Below, one piece after another: positions 47,456-56,485 of a stretch of DNA of 64,000 nucleotides. The notes under the pieces are model-generated. The model was not told the origin of the DNA and made no database searches. It was given only the letters and a program-made list of their open reading frames with translations. The translations under genes and the position numbers were made by a program. The stretch is from BOG-908 sp965198825 (GTDB lineage: Bacteria; Pseudomonadota; Alphaproteobacteria; Acetobacterales; Acetobacteraceae). Location: positions 1,612,001 through 1,676,000 of the forward strand of contig CBDAQB010000003.1 in assembly GCA_965198825.1 (NCBI GenBank), written 5' to 3'. How positions within the stretch are numbered: position 1 is the stretch's first letter; each line of letters begins with the position of its first letter.

Positions 47456-47798
47456 GCGGCGAGGATATCCCTAGACCAAGGATCGGGCAACGCCTCTACC
47501 ACCTGCAAACAAAGAAGGACGGCCCCGCAGGGCCGGCCTTTGTGGTGGAACACCGGGTTTTAAGAAGCGCGCGAACCTTGAAGGCTTTCTGTTTTCAATA
47601 CTTAATTTTCCCCGCGAGAACGCAGAGCAGAGAGATTTCGTTTCGCAGGGATTAAAGTTCTACCGAATTCTTTGAGGATTTTTACCGCCTCCAAACGGGG
47701 GTATTTTCAGCCAAAATGGGGTATTTACCTAAGTATAGGTTCGTGCTACACTTAACAGCCACCTTGGGTGGCGCCAAACCCCGACAGTTTGCTTTGCG
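47456..47798. other. intergenic, with direct repeats ahead of the next gene
   Basis: No gene is seen. GGGGTATTT occurs twice (about 47698-47706 and 47718-47726), just upstream of the leader described below, and could be operator half-sites. A GC-rich hairpin with GGCCC ... GGGCC lies near 47520-47535. Confidence 0.35.
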
Positions 47799-47827
47799 AG
47801 GAGGACTGAGATGCTATGACCCTATAG
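47799..47827 (+). promoter_or_regulatory. strong ribosome site with overlapping mini-ORFs (leader)
   Basis: GAGGAGGA (47799-47806) is a strong Shine-Dalgarno. It is followed by two overlapping tiny frames, ATG-CTA-TGA (47811-47819) and ATG-ACC-CTA-TAG (47816-47827). A terminator-like hairpin begins 29 nt later. The arrangement looks like a translated leader or attenuator for the gene at 47897. This is inferred from sequence layout alone. Confidence 0.4.
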
Positions 47828-47855
47828 CTCAAATACATCGCTGTGCCACTTTTGG

Positions 47856-47877
47856 GGACCCTGATGGGTCCTTTTCT
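47856..47877 (+). terminator. rho-independent terminator-like hairpin inside the leader
   Basis: GGACCC (47856-47861), a TGAT loop and GGGTCC (47866-47871) form a 6-bp stem followed by TTTTCTATTT. It lies 20 bp before the start of the downstream gene, so it could act as an attenuator. Confidence 0.55.
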
Positions 47878-47896
47878 ATTTGTAAAGGGTAAAATC

Positions 47897-48499
47897 GTGA
47901 CCGACGATAGCGACTTTGTTCCGGCAGCCAACCCAGCCGTCGTAATCTACCACAAGCCGACTGACGCCAAACTGCCCCGCGCCGCCTGGTTTGACCTCAC
48001 CGTGAAGGCTAGCGCTACGCTTCACGCTGAGCGCCAGGGCTATACCTGGGTCAATGTGCCACCCCCGCAAATTGACTTGGTCAAATCAGCCGTGCCGGAG
48101 GGTGAAGTCGCCACGAACGGCAAGATCACCTTGCCTGCGATCAAGCGGGACGTGCTTGAGCGCTTGCTAGCTAATATGGCTGGCGAGCCGGTCGACGCGC
48201 CGGACGGCTCAGGCAAGCTGCCAGGGGGGGCTATGCCCACCTACATCGGCTGCTCAGACCGTATTCCCGCCAGCCAAGTGCCGTTTGATCCCCTCTGGGC
48301 CAACCTGACGGTCAACATGGTTGTGCTGGTTGCTGAGCTCACCGATCAAGGAACGCCTGAAGGTTGGTGGGAAGCCGTCATCACAGCAATCCACGGCGAC
48401 GTATTTACCCTGCATTTTCGTGACTACCCAAGGCAGGGGGTAATTCGCCGCAAGCGGGATCAGATTGCCATTATGTATCCGCCACCCGTGCGCGTCTGA
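47897..48499 (+). CDS. hypothetical protein with Tudor/agenet-like C-terminal segment
   Basis: A 200-residue protein from GTG 47897, chosen because AAGGG lies 7 nt upstream; an ATG at 47843 would start inside the terminator-like hairpin. The C-terminal segment (GWWEAVITAIHGDVFTLHFRDYPRQGVIRRKRDQIAIMYP) resembles agenet/Tudor-like beta-barrels. The central part is Pro/Ala-rich. No catalytic motif is seen. It is followed by DUF3768 and a small integrase, a group that suggests a mobile or plasmid origin. Confidence 0.7.
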   Translation: MTDDSDFVPAANPAVVIYHKPTDAKLPRAAWFDLTVKASATLHAERQGYTWVNVPPPQIDLVKSAVPEGEVATNGKITLPAIKRDVLERLLANMAGEPVDAPDGSGKLPGGAMPTYIGCSDRIPASQVPFDPLWANLTVNMVVLVAELTDQGTPEGWWEAVITAIHGDVFTLHFRDYPRQGVIRRKRDQIAIMYPPPVRV

Positions 48500-48592
48500 C
48501 GAACAGAGGCGGCCCTAGGCCGCCTCACCTTCCCTGCGCCAGCGGCAGTTTGCAGCAGCAAGGAGCGGCAACCCCCCATTCCTGAGGCACCG

Positions 48593-48922
48593 ATGATAGA
48601 CAAAACAGAGCGCATTCGCGCACTGAACGATAAGCTACGTACGACCGGCGCCGGCGGCGACGTCATATTGACGCGAGCCCTAGCGTCTCTGCCCGAAGCA
48701 GATCTCATCTTGATACTGACGACGGTAAAAGACTTCACCAACTTTACACCCGACAATGACCCGCACGGCGAGCATGATTGCGCCGTCCTCACCGCTGCCA
48801 GCCAGCGTGTCATCTTTAAGATTGACTACTACGACAAAGCGAAAACCTACGGTTCTGACGATCCATCAGACCCAGAACGAACCTGTCGCGTGCTGACGAT
48901 CATGCTCGCCAGCGACTACTGA
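48593..48922 (+). CDS. DUF3768-domain protein
   Basis: A 109-residue protein with the DUF3768 hallmarks: FTNFTPDNDPHGEHD, then FKIDYYD and SDDPSDPERTCRVLTIMLASDY. These proteins are frequent on alphaproteobacterial plasmids and mobile islands; function unknown. It lies about 90 bp after the preceding gene and 45 bp before the integrase gene, so the three may form one operon. Confidence 0.88.
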   Translation: MIDKTERIRALNDKLRTTGAGGDVILTRALASLPEADLILILTTVKDFTNFTPDNDPHGEHDCAVLTAASQRVIFKIDYYDKAKTYGSDDPSDPERTCRVLTIMLASDY

Positions 48923-48967
48923 CCGTCGCGTCACCCCCCTTCCCTCTTCAACAAGGAGCTACAGGTC

Positions 48968-49543
48968 ATGCCCGGACGGCAGGCCAAAGTTATCAACGCG
49001 CCAACTCTGCGCAGAATGCTCGCCTATGCCCGCGCCTCTCCCCACCCGCTTCGCAACAAGGTAATTATCCTACTTTCGGTCAAAGCAGGTTTGCGCGCGG
49101 CAGAGATCGCCAAACTTGAGTGGCCGATGGTGCTCGATGCCAGCGGCAAAGTCGCTGCTACGATGTCGGTTCAAAACTCAATCGCAAAGCGTCAAGCCGG
49201 GCGCAGAGTGCCCTTACACCCCGACTTGCACAAAGCATTAGCCAAATTGCGGTCTAAGGGGGCACATGAAGGTCCCATCATCGTTTCCGCTCGGGGTGGC
49301 CGAATGCAGGCCAACAGCGTCGTTAATTGGTTTGTGGCGATGTTCAATTACCTGGGGGTCGAGGGTTGCTCGTCGCACTCCGGACGCCGTACGTTCATCA
49401 CTACTGCTGCTCGCAATGTGCACCGCGCAGGCTGCAGCTTGCGAGACGTCCAAATGCTCGCCGGCCATAGCTCGATCGAGACTACCCAACGTTACATCGA
49501 CGGAGACACCAAGGGGCAACGACGACTAATAACATTGCTGTAG
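48968..49543 (+). CDS. minimal tyrosine recombinase (phage-type integrase)
   Basis: A 191-residue recombinase that is essentially a catalytic domain. It has Arg I in AGLRAAEIAKLEW, H-x-x-R in SSHSGRRTF, the third His in LAGHSSIETTQRYI and the Tyr nucleophile in QRYI. It lacks the N-terminal core-binding domain of the usual 300-400-residue enzymes. AGGAGCTACAG gives a ribosome site before the ATG at 48968. A site of action was not identified; a tRNA-like sequence at 49770-49905 is the only nearby candidate. Confidence 0.88.
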   Translation: MPGRQAKVINAPTLRRMLAYARASPHPLRNKVIILLSVKAGLRAAEIAKLEWPMVLDASGKVAATMSVQNSIAKRQAGRRVPLHPDLHKALAKLRSKGAHEGPIIVSARGGRMQANSVVNWFVAMFNYLGVEGCSSHSGRRTFITTAARNVHRAGCSLRDVQMLAGHSSIETTQRYIDGDTKGQRRLITLL

Positions 49544-50021
49544 GGAACCACCTAGGGTTAGCGCAAGCTAAAACAGCCCAGCTTGCCCTGATCGAAAACT
49601 CGAGTAACAGAGTAGCGTGTCACTCCGTTCTGGCATGATAACGGACTCAATTCCAGGAACTCAGCACTTGCTAGCACGGAACTTTCTTTCCATATGGCGA
49701 GACGAGCGGTATGGATAAACGTGCAATTAGGAAGCCCAAACCATTTTGCGACGTTTTTCTCGTTCAAGGTTTTCAGTTTCAGGAGCGGCATTCGAACCTC
49801 ACGGCATTTCTAGCTTCCACACAGCTACTTGCTCAAACTCGGCGTTTACCAGTGTGGAACAGCAAGGATTCAACGTCCCTCAGTCTGCCACTTCCACGCG
49901 GCGGAAGATAAATTCACGCATGATAACGCTGCTTCTCATGTGTGATGCAGGTGGTGGCGAAGCGGCATGACCAGGCGGTTTCCAGTCAGAGACTGGCGCG
50001 TCGACGTCAGACATTGAGGAT
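49544..50021. other. non-coding region with a tRNA-like sequence
   Basis: No protein gene is supported. On the minus strand, 49905 down to about 49770, a degenerate tRNA-like sequence is present: a start-like GGAAGTGGCAGAC, an anticodon-stem-like AGGGA-loop-TCCTT, an 8-bp inverted repeat TTCCACAC/GTGTGGAA and a T-loop-like GAGGTTCGAATGCC. Confidence 0.35.
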
Positions 50022-50425
50022 TTAGTTGAAAGCGCGCAATTTCTTGCCGTTGTAAGGCAAAGCTTTGCGAGTATGCGCTACGTCGCCGTAATCCCACTCG
50101 ACATTTAATGGAGAGCCTCGAAATCGGCAAAGCGCCTTTGCTGGGTCTTTGGGTTCACGGATCTTCTTGCTGGCGAACTTGCCGTAGGACGATGCCTGGA
50201 GCGCATCGGCAATGACGATTGTCCGTGCCTTTGGGTCGATGGCGAGCAGCCCGCAATCAAAAAGCGTGTGCAGGTCTGGCCGAAGAAGCAAGCCATTTGA
50301 GGTGTGGTTCGTCGTGCCGCCTCAACACGGGTATAGGTGGGCGGCTTCCAGAATGGCTTCCACGGCGCATCCTGTAATCGCGCACCGCCGGTCATAGGCG
50401 TTAATGAGAGTGACAAAGCCTGAGG
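50022..50425 (-). pseudogene. HNH endonuclease, truncated with an in-frame stop
   Basis: The HNH core is recognisable: YDRRCAITGCAVEAILEAAHLYP (first His), then, beyond a TGA at about 50328, TNHTSNGLLLRPDLHTLFDCGLLAIDP (Asn and the last His) and a C-terminal region to 50022. The stop falls between the two halves of the motif. The N-terminal part of a typical HNH gene upstream of 50425 is missing. It is inactive unless the stop is read through. Confidence 0.75.
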
Positions 50426-50473
50426 TGACTAGAGCGGTTCTCTAGAGCACTTACCCAGTGACGCGAGATAACA

Positions 50474-51040
50474 CCGAAAACGCCTTCGTCTGCTCGCCGC
50501 GATGGGGGAGCTGCTGGGCGAGGTCGGGTGGGATGCAGCTAGCGCGTCGCTCATCCGACAGCGGGCTGAGGTGAGCAACGGATCGCTCTTCCATGCCTTT
50601 TCCCGAGGGTAAGATTGCCATGGCCAGCGCGCTGTTCCTGCCACGGTATGCGGAGCTTTGGGACGAGCCGCTGCGGGGTCTGAGCGATGGCGCTGGAGCA
50701 GGTCCTCGCCAGCTAGAGAAGGCCATGCTGCTGCTGGCAAAGGGCTTCTAGAAAAGCCACGCGCAGCCGGCTATACTTCATCCTGCATGACGCCTTACGG
50801 CGTCACCCGACCGCGCATGGCGTTCAATGCCACTTGGATGAAGACGAGCACCGGGTGGCAAAATGGCTGCGCGAGGTGAAACCGAACCGGTGTCTGCCCT
50901 CGCCCTATTACCTGCCGCTATTTCTAGGGAGCTTTTTGGCCGTCGCACGAGCTTGGGCGGAGGGGGCTCCGGCTCCGTCATGCGCCGTAGCGCTCGATGC
51001 CGTTCTGGTTTCCATCAACGCCCTAACGTCACCCTCACGT
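50474..51040 (+). pseudogene. TetR-family regulator, frameshifted
   Basis: The N-terminal TetR HTH is seen as MGELLGEVGWDAASASLIRQRAEVSNGSLFHAF. After that the frame is lost near 50605. The C-terminal domain reappears in another frame (LHDALRRHPTAHGVQ ... DEHRVAKWLREV, SPYYLPLFLGSFLAVARAWAEG). At least two indels break the gene. It lies just beyond the end of zorD. Confidence 0.7.
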
Positions 51041-51288
51041 GGTCCTAAAAAGCCGATACCGTCCAAAGGCCGGACAATCCACTTTTGTTGTAACACCGAC
51101 GGAGATGCAGTGCGCCGGCTCCAGCAGCTTGCCGGCGCATAAGCGCAATACGGCTCAAACTTTTTGAAGTGGTGGACGGCTGCTGGCCGAGGCGGCACTG
51201 GCGCGTCTATGATCACAATCAGCATCGCGTGCCTCGGCATCTGGCGTCGGCTGGCCCGAATAACCGGATTGCGAGACAATGCAGGTTG
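51041..51288. other. intergenic after the Zorya operon
   Basis: No gene is supported between the TetR relic and the end of zorD. Confidence 0.35.
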
Positions 51289-54171
51289 TTACCCGAGTGT
51301 TTCACGCAGCATCTCCGCTAATTCGCCACTATCCGCTACAGGCGGCAAAAGCGCGTTACGCGTCAGCGCGCGCTTGCGTTCGAGAAGTGCGTGGAGATGT
51401 TCGTCGAACGATTTACGGCTGTCGGGAAGGGTGGCGAGCGGCACGTGGATGCTGACTGGCCGCTCCTGGCCAATGCGGTGGGCGCGGCCGCTGCACTGAT
51501 CCTCGACCGCTGGATTCCACCAGCGTGTGAGGTGGATCACGTGATTGGCCCGCGTCAGCGTCAATCCTACGCCGCCGGCCCCCGGGGAAAGGAGCATCAC
51601 ATCAAAGCCCGCAGGCGCGGTTTGGAAAAGATCCACACGCGCTTGCCGAGCCGGGCCCGCCACCTGGCCGCTGATCATCATTGGCGGCTGCGCAAGCCGG
51701 TAGCGGCGTTGCAACAAGCCGGATAGACGGGCCATGAAGGCGATGTCGCCCACGAACACGAGGGCCCGCTCACCGGCCTGGGCCACCTCGTCCAGCACCG
51801 TCAAAGCAAGGCGCAGTCGTATGGATTTGGCGGCAATCGTCTGGTCGTCGTCGTCGTCGTCAACGCCACCATGCAGACTTGCCTCACGCAGGCGTTGAAG
51901 TGCCGTAAGCACATGCGTGTCGCCATCCCTTTTGCCGAGGGCCACCGCAGCCTCATAGGCCTCGCGCTGTGTCCCGGTCATTTCTCCACGCAACAGCATT
52001 TCGCGTCTGGGCGGCAAGTCGGGAAGCCAATCTTCTCGCAATCGGCGCAGCATCACCGGCGGATGGGATCGAGACGGCTGGTCGAGCATCGCTTTCAGCT
52101 CGTGCAGTCGCTCCGCATCGATGGCGCGCTCGTATCGGGCGCTGAACCAGCGCAGATCGCGCAACAGGCCCGCCCAAGCACAGTCCAGGATGCACCAGAG
52201 ATCCGCCAGCCGGTTCTCCACCGGTGTTCCCGTCAGCGCCACGCGAAAATCAGTGTTCATGGCCTTCACTGCATCGGTCAGGCGTATGCCCGGTGTTTTC
52301 GCTTTCTGCGCCTCGTCCAGCAGCATGGCGGCGAAGCGGACCTGGCCGAAATCCGTCAGATGGTCGCGTAATGTCTCATAGGTGGTGAGCACCCAGTCCG
52401 CGGCGCCGAGTGCGGCCCGATCAAGTGCGGCATCACCGGCGGCGCCGCGTCGCAGCGCGGCAAGACCACGTCCGTAAGCGAGCAACGGCTCGCCCAGTCC
52501 CGGCGCGCGCAAATGCAGGTCGTGCTCCTTGCGCCAATTCTCCAGCAGGCCGGTCGGCGCCACAATAAGCACGGGTGCGCGGGCTAGCTCGCCCACCACC
52601 ATCGCCTGACGCAGCCAGCAGAGGAAAGCCAAACCTTGCAGCGTTTTGCCGAGGCCCATGTCGTCGGCCAGCAGCACGCCGGGAGTCCCCAATGACCAGC
52701 TCTGCTGCAGCCAGGTCAGCCCTTCGCGCTGATGGTGTTTGAGAGTGCTGCGCAAGCCCTCCGGCTCGCCCGCGACCGCCGGCGCGGTGCGGGGCCGCAC
52801 CATGAACTCCACGCCCAGATCGAGCTCGTTGGTCTCGATCATCATCGTTGTGACCGGTTCCCCCCGCCCGGCTGTTTCAGCGGCCGGAGCCAACGGTGGG
52901 CTCTCGGCTGGCCGCTTGGCCGCAAGTGCCGCCAGCGCCGCCAGCGTTTCCTGATCGGCTGGCACCGCGAGCGGACCGTCCGGCAAGTCGATTTCGACAT
53001 GCGGTTCGTTGCGCGCCATTGCGCTTTGCACCGCCACGGCCACATCACGCGCCACATCGGGCGTCAGCGTCACGCGCCGGTCTCCGACAATCAACCCACC
53101 CTGCACCGCGGGGGACCTGTCGCTTGGGGCGCGCCCTTCTAAACCCGGCTCTGCGAACCAGTCATTGGTCGGGCGCTCCACCCAGGGCAGCACGCGCTTC
53201 TTCCATAAGCCAAGTCCAATCACGCGTTCGGACCAGGACGGAGTCTCCACCACCAGGCTCTCGAGCACCAATTCGTCAGCATCGTCGCCCATCGCTGCAC
53301 GGATGGCGGCGCGCGGTGATTGCAGCAGCGCCCGACGCTGTGCGGGCGACCCGGCACAACTGCGCCGCACCACCTCCATGGCGCGCCGCAAGGCGGGCGA
53401 GAGAATCACATAGGTGCCACCTGGCAATGTGTAGACAGCCCGAGCTGTGGGGAAGCGAAGAAACTGGTCCCTGCCGAGCGCGCGCTGCGCCGATGACGAT
53501 AAGAGGGGTGCGGGATCCGAGCCATCGCGGTGCAGGATCGGCTCGAGCTGCAGATCATCGCCCTGGCCATGGGCTGCCAGGGAGAAGCTACCCGCTTCCA
53601 CCAGGGTAACAGTGCCCAGCAGCCCGTCGCCAGTCGCCGCACCGGTGGTGGCGGCGGGAGGCAACACCTCGCGCAGGCGCGCTAGGGCTTGTAGCCGCAA
53701 CGCTTCGTCGCCGGCAGCAGCGCCATGCGCCTGCACCGCCTCGACCACGCTGAACAGTGTTTCAGGCAGCCGTCGCGCCCCGTCCGCTTCGATGAGCCAT
53801 GCGCCGATCCTGCGCACACCGAGCACGTTCTGGCCGCCCGGCCGCGTCCAGCGGATGGCGACGCTAAAATCGGGACGCATCATGATGCCGCTGCCGTCGA
53901 CGACCGCCATTAGGCCGGTCAGCGGTGGTAAATTGAGCATGGCCGCCTCACGGGCTTCCAACCGCGCAATCGCGTCGTGGCTGATAAGGAGATGATTGTC
54001 GCCGTCGATAGCCACGTCCTCTGCCACTAGGCGCTGCGCGAGCGCCACGCCGGGCTGGCGGCAGAACGCCCAATCGGCGGTCGACACTGCGACATCTCGG
54101 TCGAGCAGACGCAGCTCGGTGCCGGCTGGAGTCGGGGTTACCGTGAATGTCTGCGCGGAATAGAGGCTCAT
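51289..54171 (-). CDS. zorD: Zorya ZorD, SNF2-family helicase
   Basis: A 960-residue protein whose C-terminal half is an SNF2-type DNA translocase. Walker A lies in DDMGLGKTLQG (about residue 501), the Walker B box is DEAQ (LLDEAQKAK, about 615), motif III is ALTGTPVENRLADLW, and motifs V-VI are GGVGLTLTRANHVIHL and GRAHRIGQERP (about 890). The N-terminal 430 residues are a family-specific region with no familiar domain visible to me. In type I Zorya, ZorD acts on invading DNA after the ZorAB motor is triggered. The ATG overlaps the zorC stop by four bases; it is the last gene of the operon. Confidence 0.92.
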   Translation of the reverse strand: MSLYSAQTFTVTPTPAGTELRLLDRDVAVSTADWAFCRQPGVALAQRLVAEDVAIDGDNHLLISHDAIARLEAREAAMLNLPPLTGLMAVVDGSGIMMRPDFSVAIRWTRPGGQNVLGVRRIGAWLIEADGARRLPETLFSVVEAVQAHGAAAGDEALRLQALARLREVLPPAATTGAATGDGLLGTVTLVEAGSFSLAAHGQGDDLQLEPILHRDGSDPAPLLSSSAQRALGRDQFLRFPTARAVYTLPGGTYVILSPALRRAMEVVRRSCAGSPAQRRALLQSPRAAIRAAMGDDADELVLESLVVETPSWSERVIGLGLWKKRVLPWVERPTNDWFAEPGLEGRAPSDRSPAVQGGLIVGDRRVTLTPDVARDVAVAVQSAMARNEPHVEIDLPDGPLAVPADQETLAALAALAAKRPAESPPLAPAAETAGRGEPVTTMMIETNELDLGVEFMVRPRTAPAVAGEPEGLRSTLKHHQREGLTWLQQSWSLGTPGVLLADDMGLGKTLQGLAFLCWLRQAMVVGELARAPVLIVAPTGLLENWRKEHDLHLRAPGLGEPLLAYGRGLAALRRGAAGDAALDRAALGAADWVLTTYETLRDHLTDFGQVRFAAMLLDEAQKAKTPGIRLTDAVKAMNTDFRVALTGTPVENRLADLWCILDCAWAGLLRDLRWFSARYERAIDAERLHELKAMLDQPSRSHPPVMLRRLREDWLPDLPPRREMLLRGEMTGTQREAYEAAVALGKRDGDTHVLTALQRLREASLHGGVDDDDDDQTIAAKSIRLRLALTVLDEVAQAGERALVFVGDIAFMARLSGLLQRRYRLAQPPMMISGQVAGPARQARVDLFQTAPAGFDVMLLSPGAGGVGLTLTRANHVIHLTRWWNPAVEDQCSGRAHRIGQERPVSIHVPLATLPDSRKSFDEHLHALLERKRALTRNALLPPVADSGELAEMLRETLG

Positions 54172-55607
54172 GCGTAATCACGCTGCTGAAGCCAGAGGCC
54201 TTCCCGCTGGCCGAGAAGGGCGGCCGCGCGGCGTTGCCAGAGATAGCTTGCGGGCGAATCGTGCCGCAAGCCGCGATGCCCACCTGGCGCATCGGGAAAA
54301 TCCAGACAATCCGCCTTCAAATCAGCCCCGCGATAGGCCTCTCCGTAAAGCTTTGGGCAAACCCCATCGCGCAGGTTCCAGGCGCGCACCGTGCCCACAT
54401 TGCTCCATTCGCACAGCACCGTTTCACCAATGCGCAGCAGCAGAACGGCCTGCCCCCTGACGCCGGTGCCGTTCATGGTGCCGAACGAGCCTCGTAATGT
54501 TTCCACCCCGACGGCCCGATCTTTCAATGCCGGATCGAGAACCACCCACACCTCCGCATCCTGCCTCTGCCGCAGACAGGCATTCCAAAATTTCTGCCGG
54601 TAACGCCACTGCACGTCATCGCTGTATTTGCTGATCAGATCGAAGAACAGCTGCAAAGTGGCTTCTGCCAGCCACCTCCGCATCAACGCCGTTGCTCGTT
54701 CATCGACTGCCGTCCATCGGGCCGGTTTCAGCCGAGGATCGCCGACCGTGCGTACGAGGAAGTTCTTGACTGGATTGGGCGATAGGCCGGGCGCCGGCCC
54801 GGTGATCCATGGGGTGAGGCAGGCAAACGCGGTTAATCCTGCCAATTCGTCGAAGCGCAAGGCCTCCTCGGTCAATTTCCGCCCGTGGCGGTCGCGCGTT
54901 ACGCGTTCAACTTTCAGCACTGTTTGCGCCCTTTCCCATGCATCATGAGCGCGCGCGCCATGCAGCGCGCTAGGCAGCGCATCCAGTAAAGCCCTGATTG
55001 CGGCACGAAAGAAGCGCCCTACCGCACGGATCGGATCGTCCATGCCGGCATCGCGCAGTATCTCGGCAAGGGGAAGTTTCGCAAGCAGCAGCGCTTCGGC
55101 CAGGCGAGCTGGGCCCGATTGCGCGTCGAATAGGTCGAATGCGCGATGCGCCTTGGCCCAGGGGGCGAGGCGCGGATCATCCGCTTTTGCCAGAAGCTGC
55201 GCCATGGTTCTGCCCGTGGTGACCATCGAGCTGTTGCCCGGATCGAAATCGCGCAGCCACGCGTCGATCAGCGGCCTGAGCCAGCTTGCCCGGTGTTGGC
55301 CTTCACGGAGAAAGCGCTCCAGCAGACCGGACGCATTCGATGCCTGCCATGGGCCATTCCACATAACCAGTGGCGCCGAACGAAGCAGCCGTGGCTTGAT
55401 GCTTTCCAGCCCGCCCTGCGCGCAGGCATTGCGCAAAGCGGCGCGGACAGCCTCCACGACGTCTCGGGCGGGTAGCGCCTCGGCACCCGCAGGCACATCC
55501 ACGCTTGCTGCCAATACCGCGCATTGCGATTCTAGCGGCAGCCGCGTGGCACCTTGCAGCACGCGGGCCAAAGCATCCAACGCCGCGAGCGCGTCTCGCG
55601 CGATCAT
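54168..55607 (-). CDS. zorC: Zorya ZorC, EH-signature protein
   Basis: A 479-residue mostly helical protein with the EH-signature domain. The C-terminal region carries a conserved-looking Glu (VLCEWSNVGTVRAWNLR, about 405) and His (PGGHRGLRHDSPASYLWQ, about 455). The gene is coupled to both neighbours by four-base overlaps (ATGA). ZorC is required in type I Zorya and is thought to work with ZorD on DNA; the details are not readable from sequence. Length fits the family. Confidence 0.9.
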   Translation of the reverse strand: MIARDALAALDALARVLQGATRLPLESQCAVLAASVDVPAGAEALPARDVVEAVRAALRNACAQGGLESIKPRLLRSAPLVMWNGPWQASNASGLLERFLREGQHRASWLRPLIDAWLRDFDPGNSSMVTTGRTMAQLLAKADDPRLAPWAKAHRAFDLFDAQSGPARLAEALLLAKLPLAEILRDAGMDDPIRAVGRFFRAAIRALLDALPSALHGARAHDAWERAQTVLKVERVTRDRHGRKLTEEALRFDELAGLTAFACLTPWITGPAPGLSPNPVKNFLVRTVGDPRLKPARWTAVDERATALMRRWLAEATLQLFFDLISKYSDDVQWRYRQKFWNACLRQRQDAEVWVVLDPALKDRAVGVETLRGSFGTMNGTGVRGQAVLLLRIGETVLCEWSNVGTVRAWNLRDGVCPKLYGEAYRGADLKADCLDFPDAPGGHRGLRHDSPASYLWQRRAAALLGQREGLWLQQRDYA

Positions 55608-56485
55608 TGTTGCTCCTGGCGGAGCTGTTCGATGTCATGCAGCAGCTTGCGCACTTCATCGGAGGTGCGGGACGCGAGCACGAAGCGCAGATCGATGCGC
55701 CGATTGGCCGCGTCGTCCGCGTCGCTGTCGGCGCTTCCGGAGAGTGGCCGCCTCTGGCCATAGCCGGATATTCCGAGTAATTTCTGGCCGGAAGCATTGC
55801 GCAACATTTCCAGCGTGGGTTGCTGCTCCCTAAGATGGGTAAACACGGTCAGCGCCCGTTCCGCCGAAAGACGATCATTCTCGCTTTGGGATTGGGTGGG
55901 GGTCATGCTCGGGAAAGGCTGACTGTCAGTGTGGCCTTCCACCAGCACGGCCTCAAGGATTGCGGTGTCGTTCGGCTGGCAGCCGCGCCGCTCGGCGCCG
56001 GCGGTGAAGCAAGGCAAGGTATCGGCCAGCACCTGACCCAGCACCGCAGTGGTTCGCTGCGCGTGCGGGTCGGAGAGATCACTTCGCCCGGTAGCAAAGG
56101 GAATGGCGTCGGTGAGATGCAGCACGCCGGACCGGTCGTCGAGCGTGAAGCTGACATGACCCGCCTCCAGCCGCTCGGCCACGCGGCGCAGCAGGGTTGC
56201 CCGCTGCGCCTCGCGATCGCTTAGCTCACGCGCCAGGGCATCCGCCGCTTGCGCCAAGCGGCCGCGCAAGGCCTCGTTCTGTGTCAGCAACCGCATTGCG
56301 TGCGCCTCGGCCGCCTTGGCGCGCCGGTTAAGCGCATCCAGCGTGGCGCTGTCGTCACGGTAATTCAGGGCAAATACGGTCAGCATCAGCAGGAAGATGA
56401 ACAACACGCCCACCATCAGGTCGCTGACGGAGGCGAAGTAGCCTTCGCCGCCTTCTTCCATCAGGCTGTCGTCGCGCAATGCCAT
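55604..56485 (-). CDS. zorB: Zorya ZorB, MotB/OmpA-like motor anchor
   Basis: A 293-residue inner-membrane protein. A single N-terminal membrane helix contains an Asp at its start (ASVSDLMVGVLFIFLLMLTVFAL, Asp about residue 22), as in MotB-type proton channels. A coiled region (about 50-105) is followed by an OmpA-like peptidoglycan-binding domain (DAIPFATGRSDLSD ... VLVEGHTDSQPF ... NDRLSAERA). It anchors the motor to the cell wall. It starts one base inside the zorA stop (TAATG) and overlaps zorC. Confidence 0.93.
   Translation of the reverse strand: MALRDDSLMEEGGEGYFASVSDLMVGVLFIFLLMLTVFALNYRDDSATLDALNRRAKAAEAHAMRLLTQNEALRGRLAQAADALARELSDREAQRATLLRRVAERLEAGHVSFTLDDRSGVLHLTDAIPFATGRSDLSDPHAQRTTAVLGQVLADTLPCFTAGAERRGCQPNDTAILEAVLVEGHTDSQPFPSMTPTQSQSENDRLSAERALTVFTHLREQQPTLEMLRNASGQKLLGISGYGQRRPLSGSADSDADDAANRRIDLRFVLASRTSDEVRKLLHDIEQLRQEQQ

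Noticed and set aside
49558..49791. 77-codon minus-strand frame beside the integrase
   Set aside because: It overlaps the tRNA-like sequence and has no family likeness or ribosome site.
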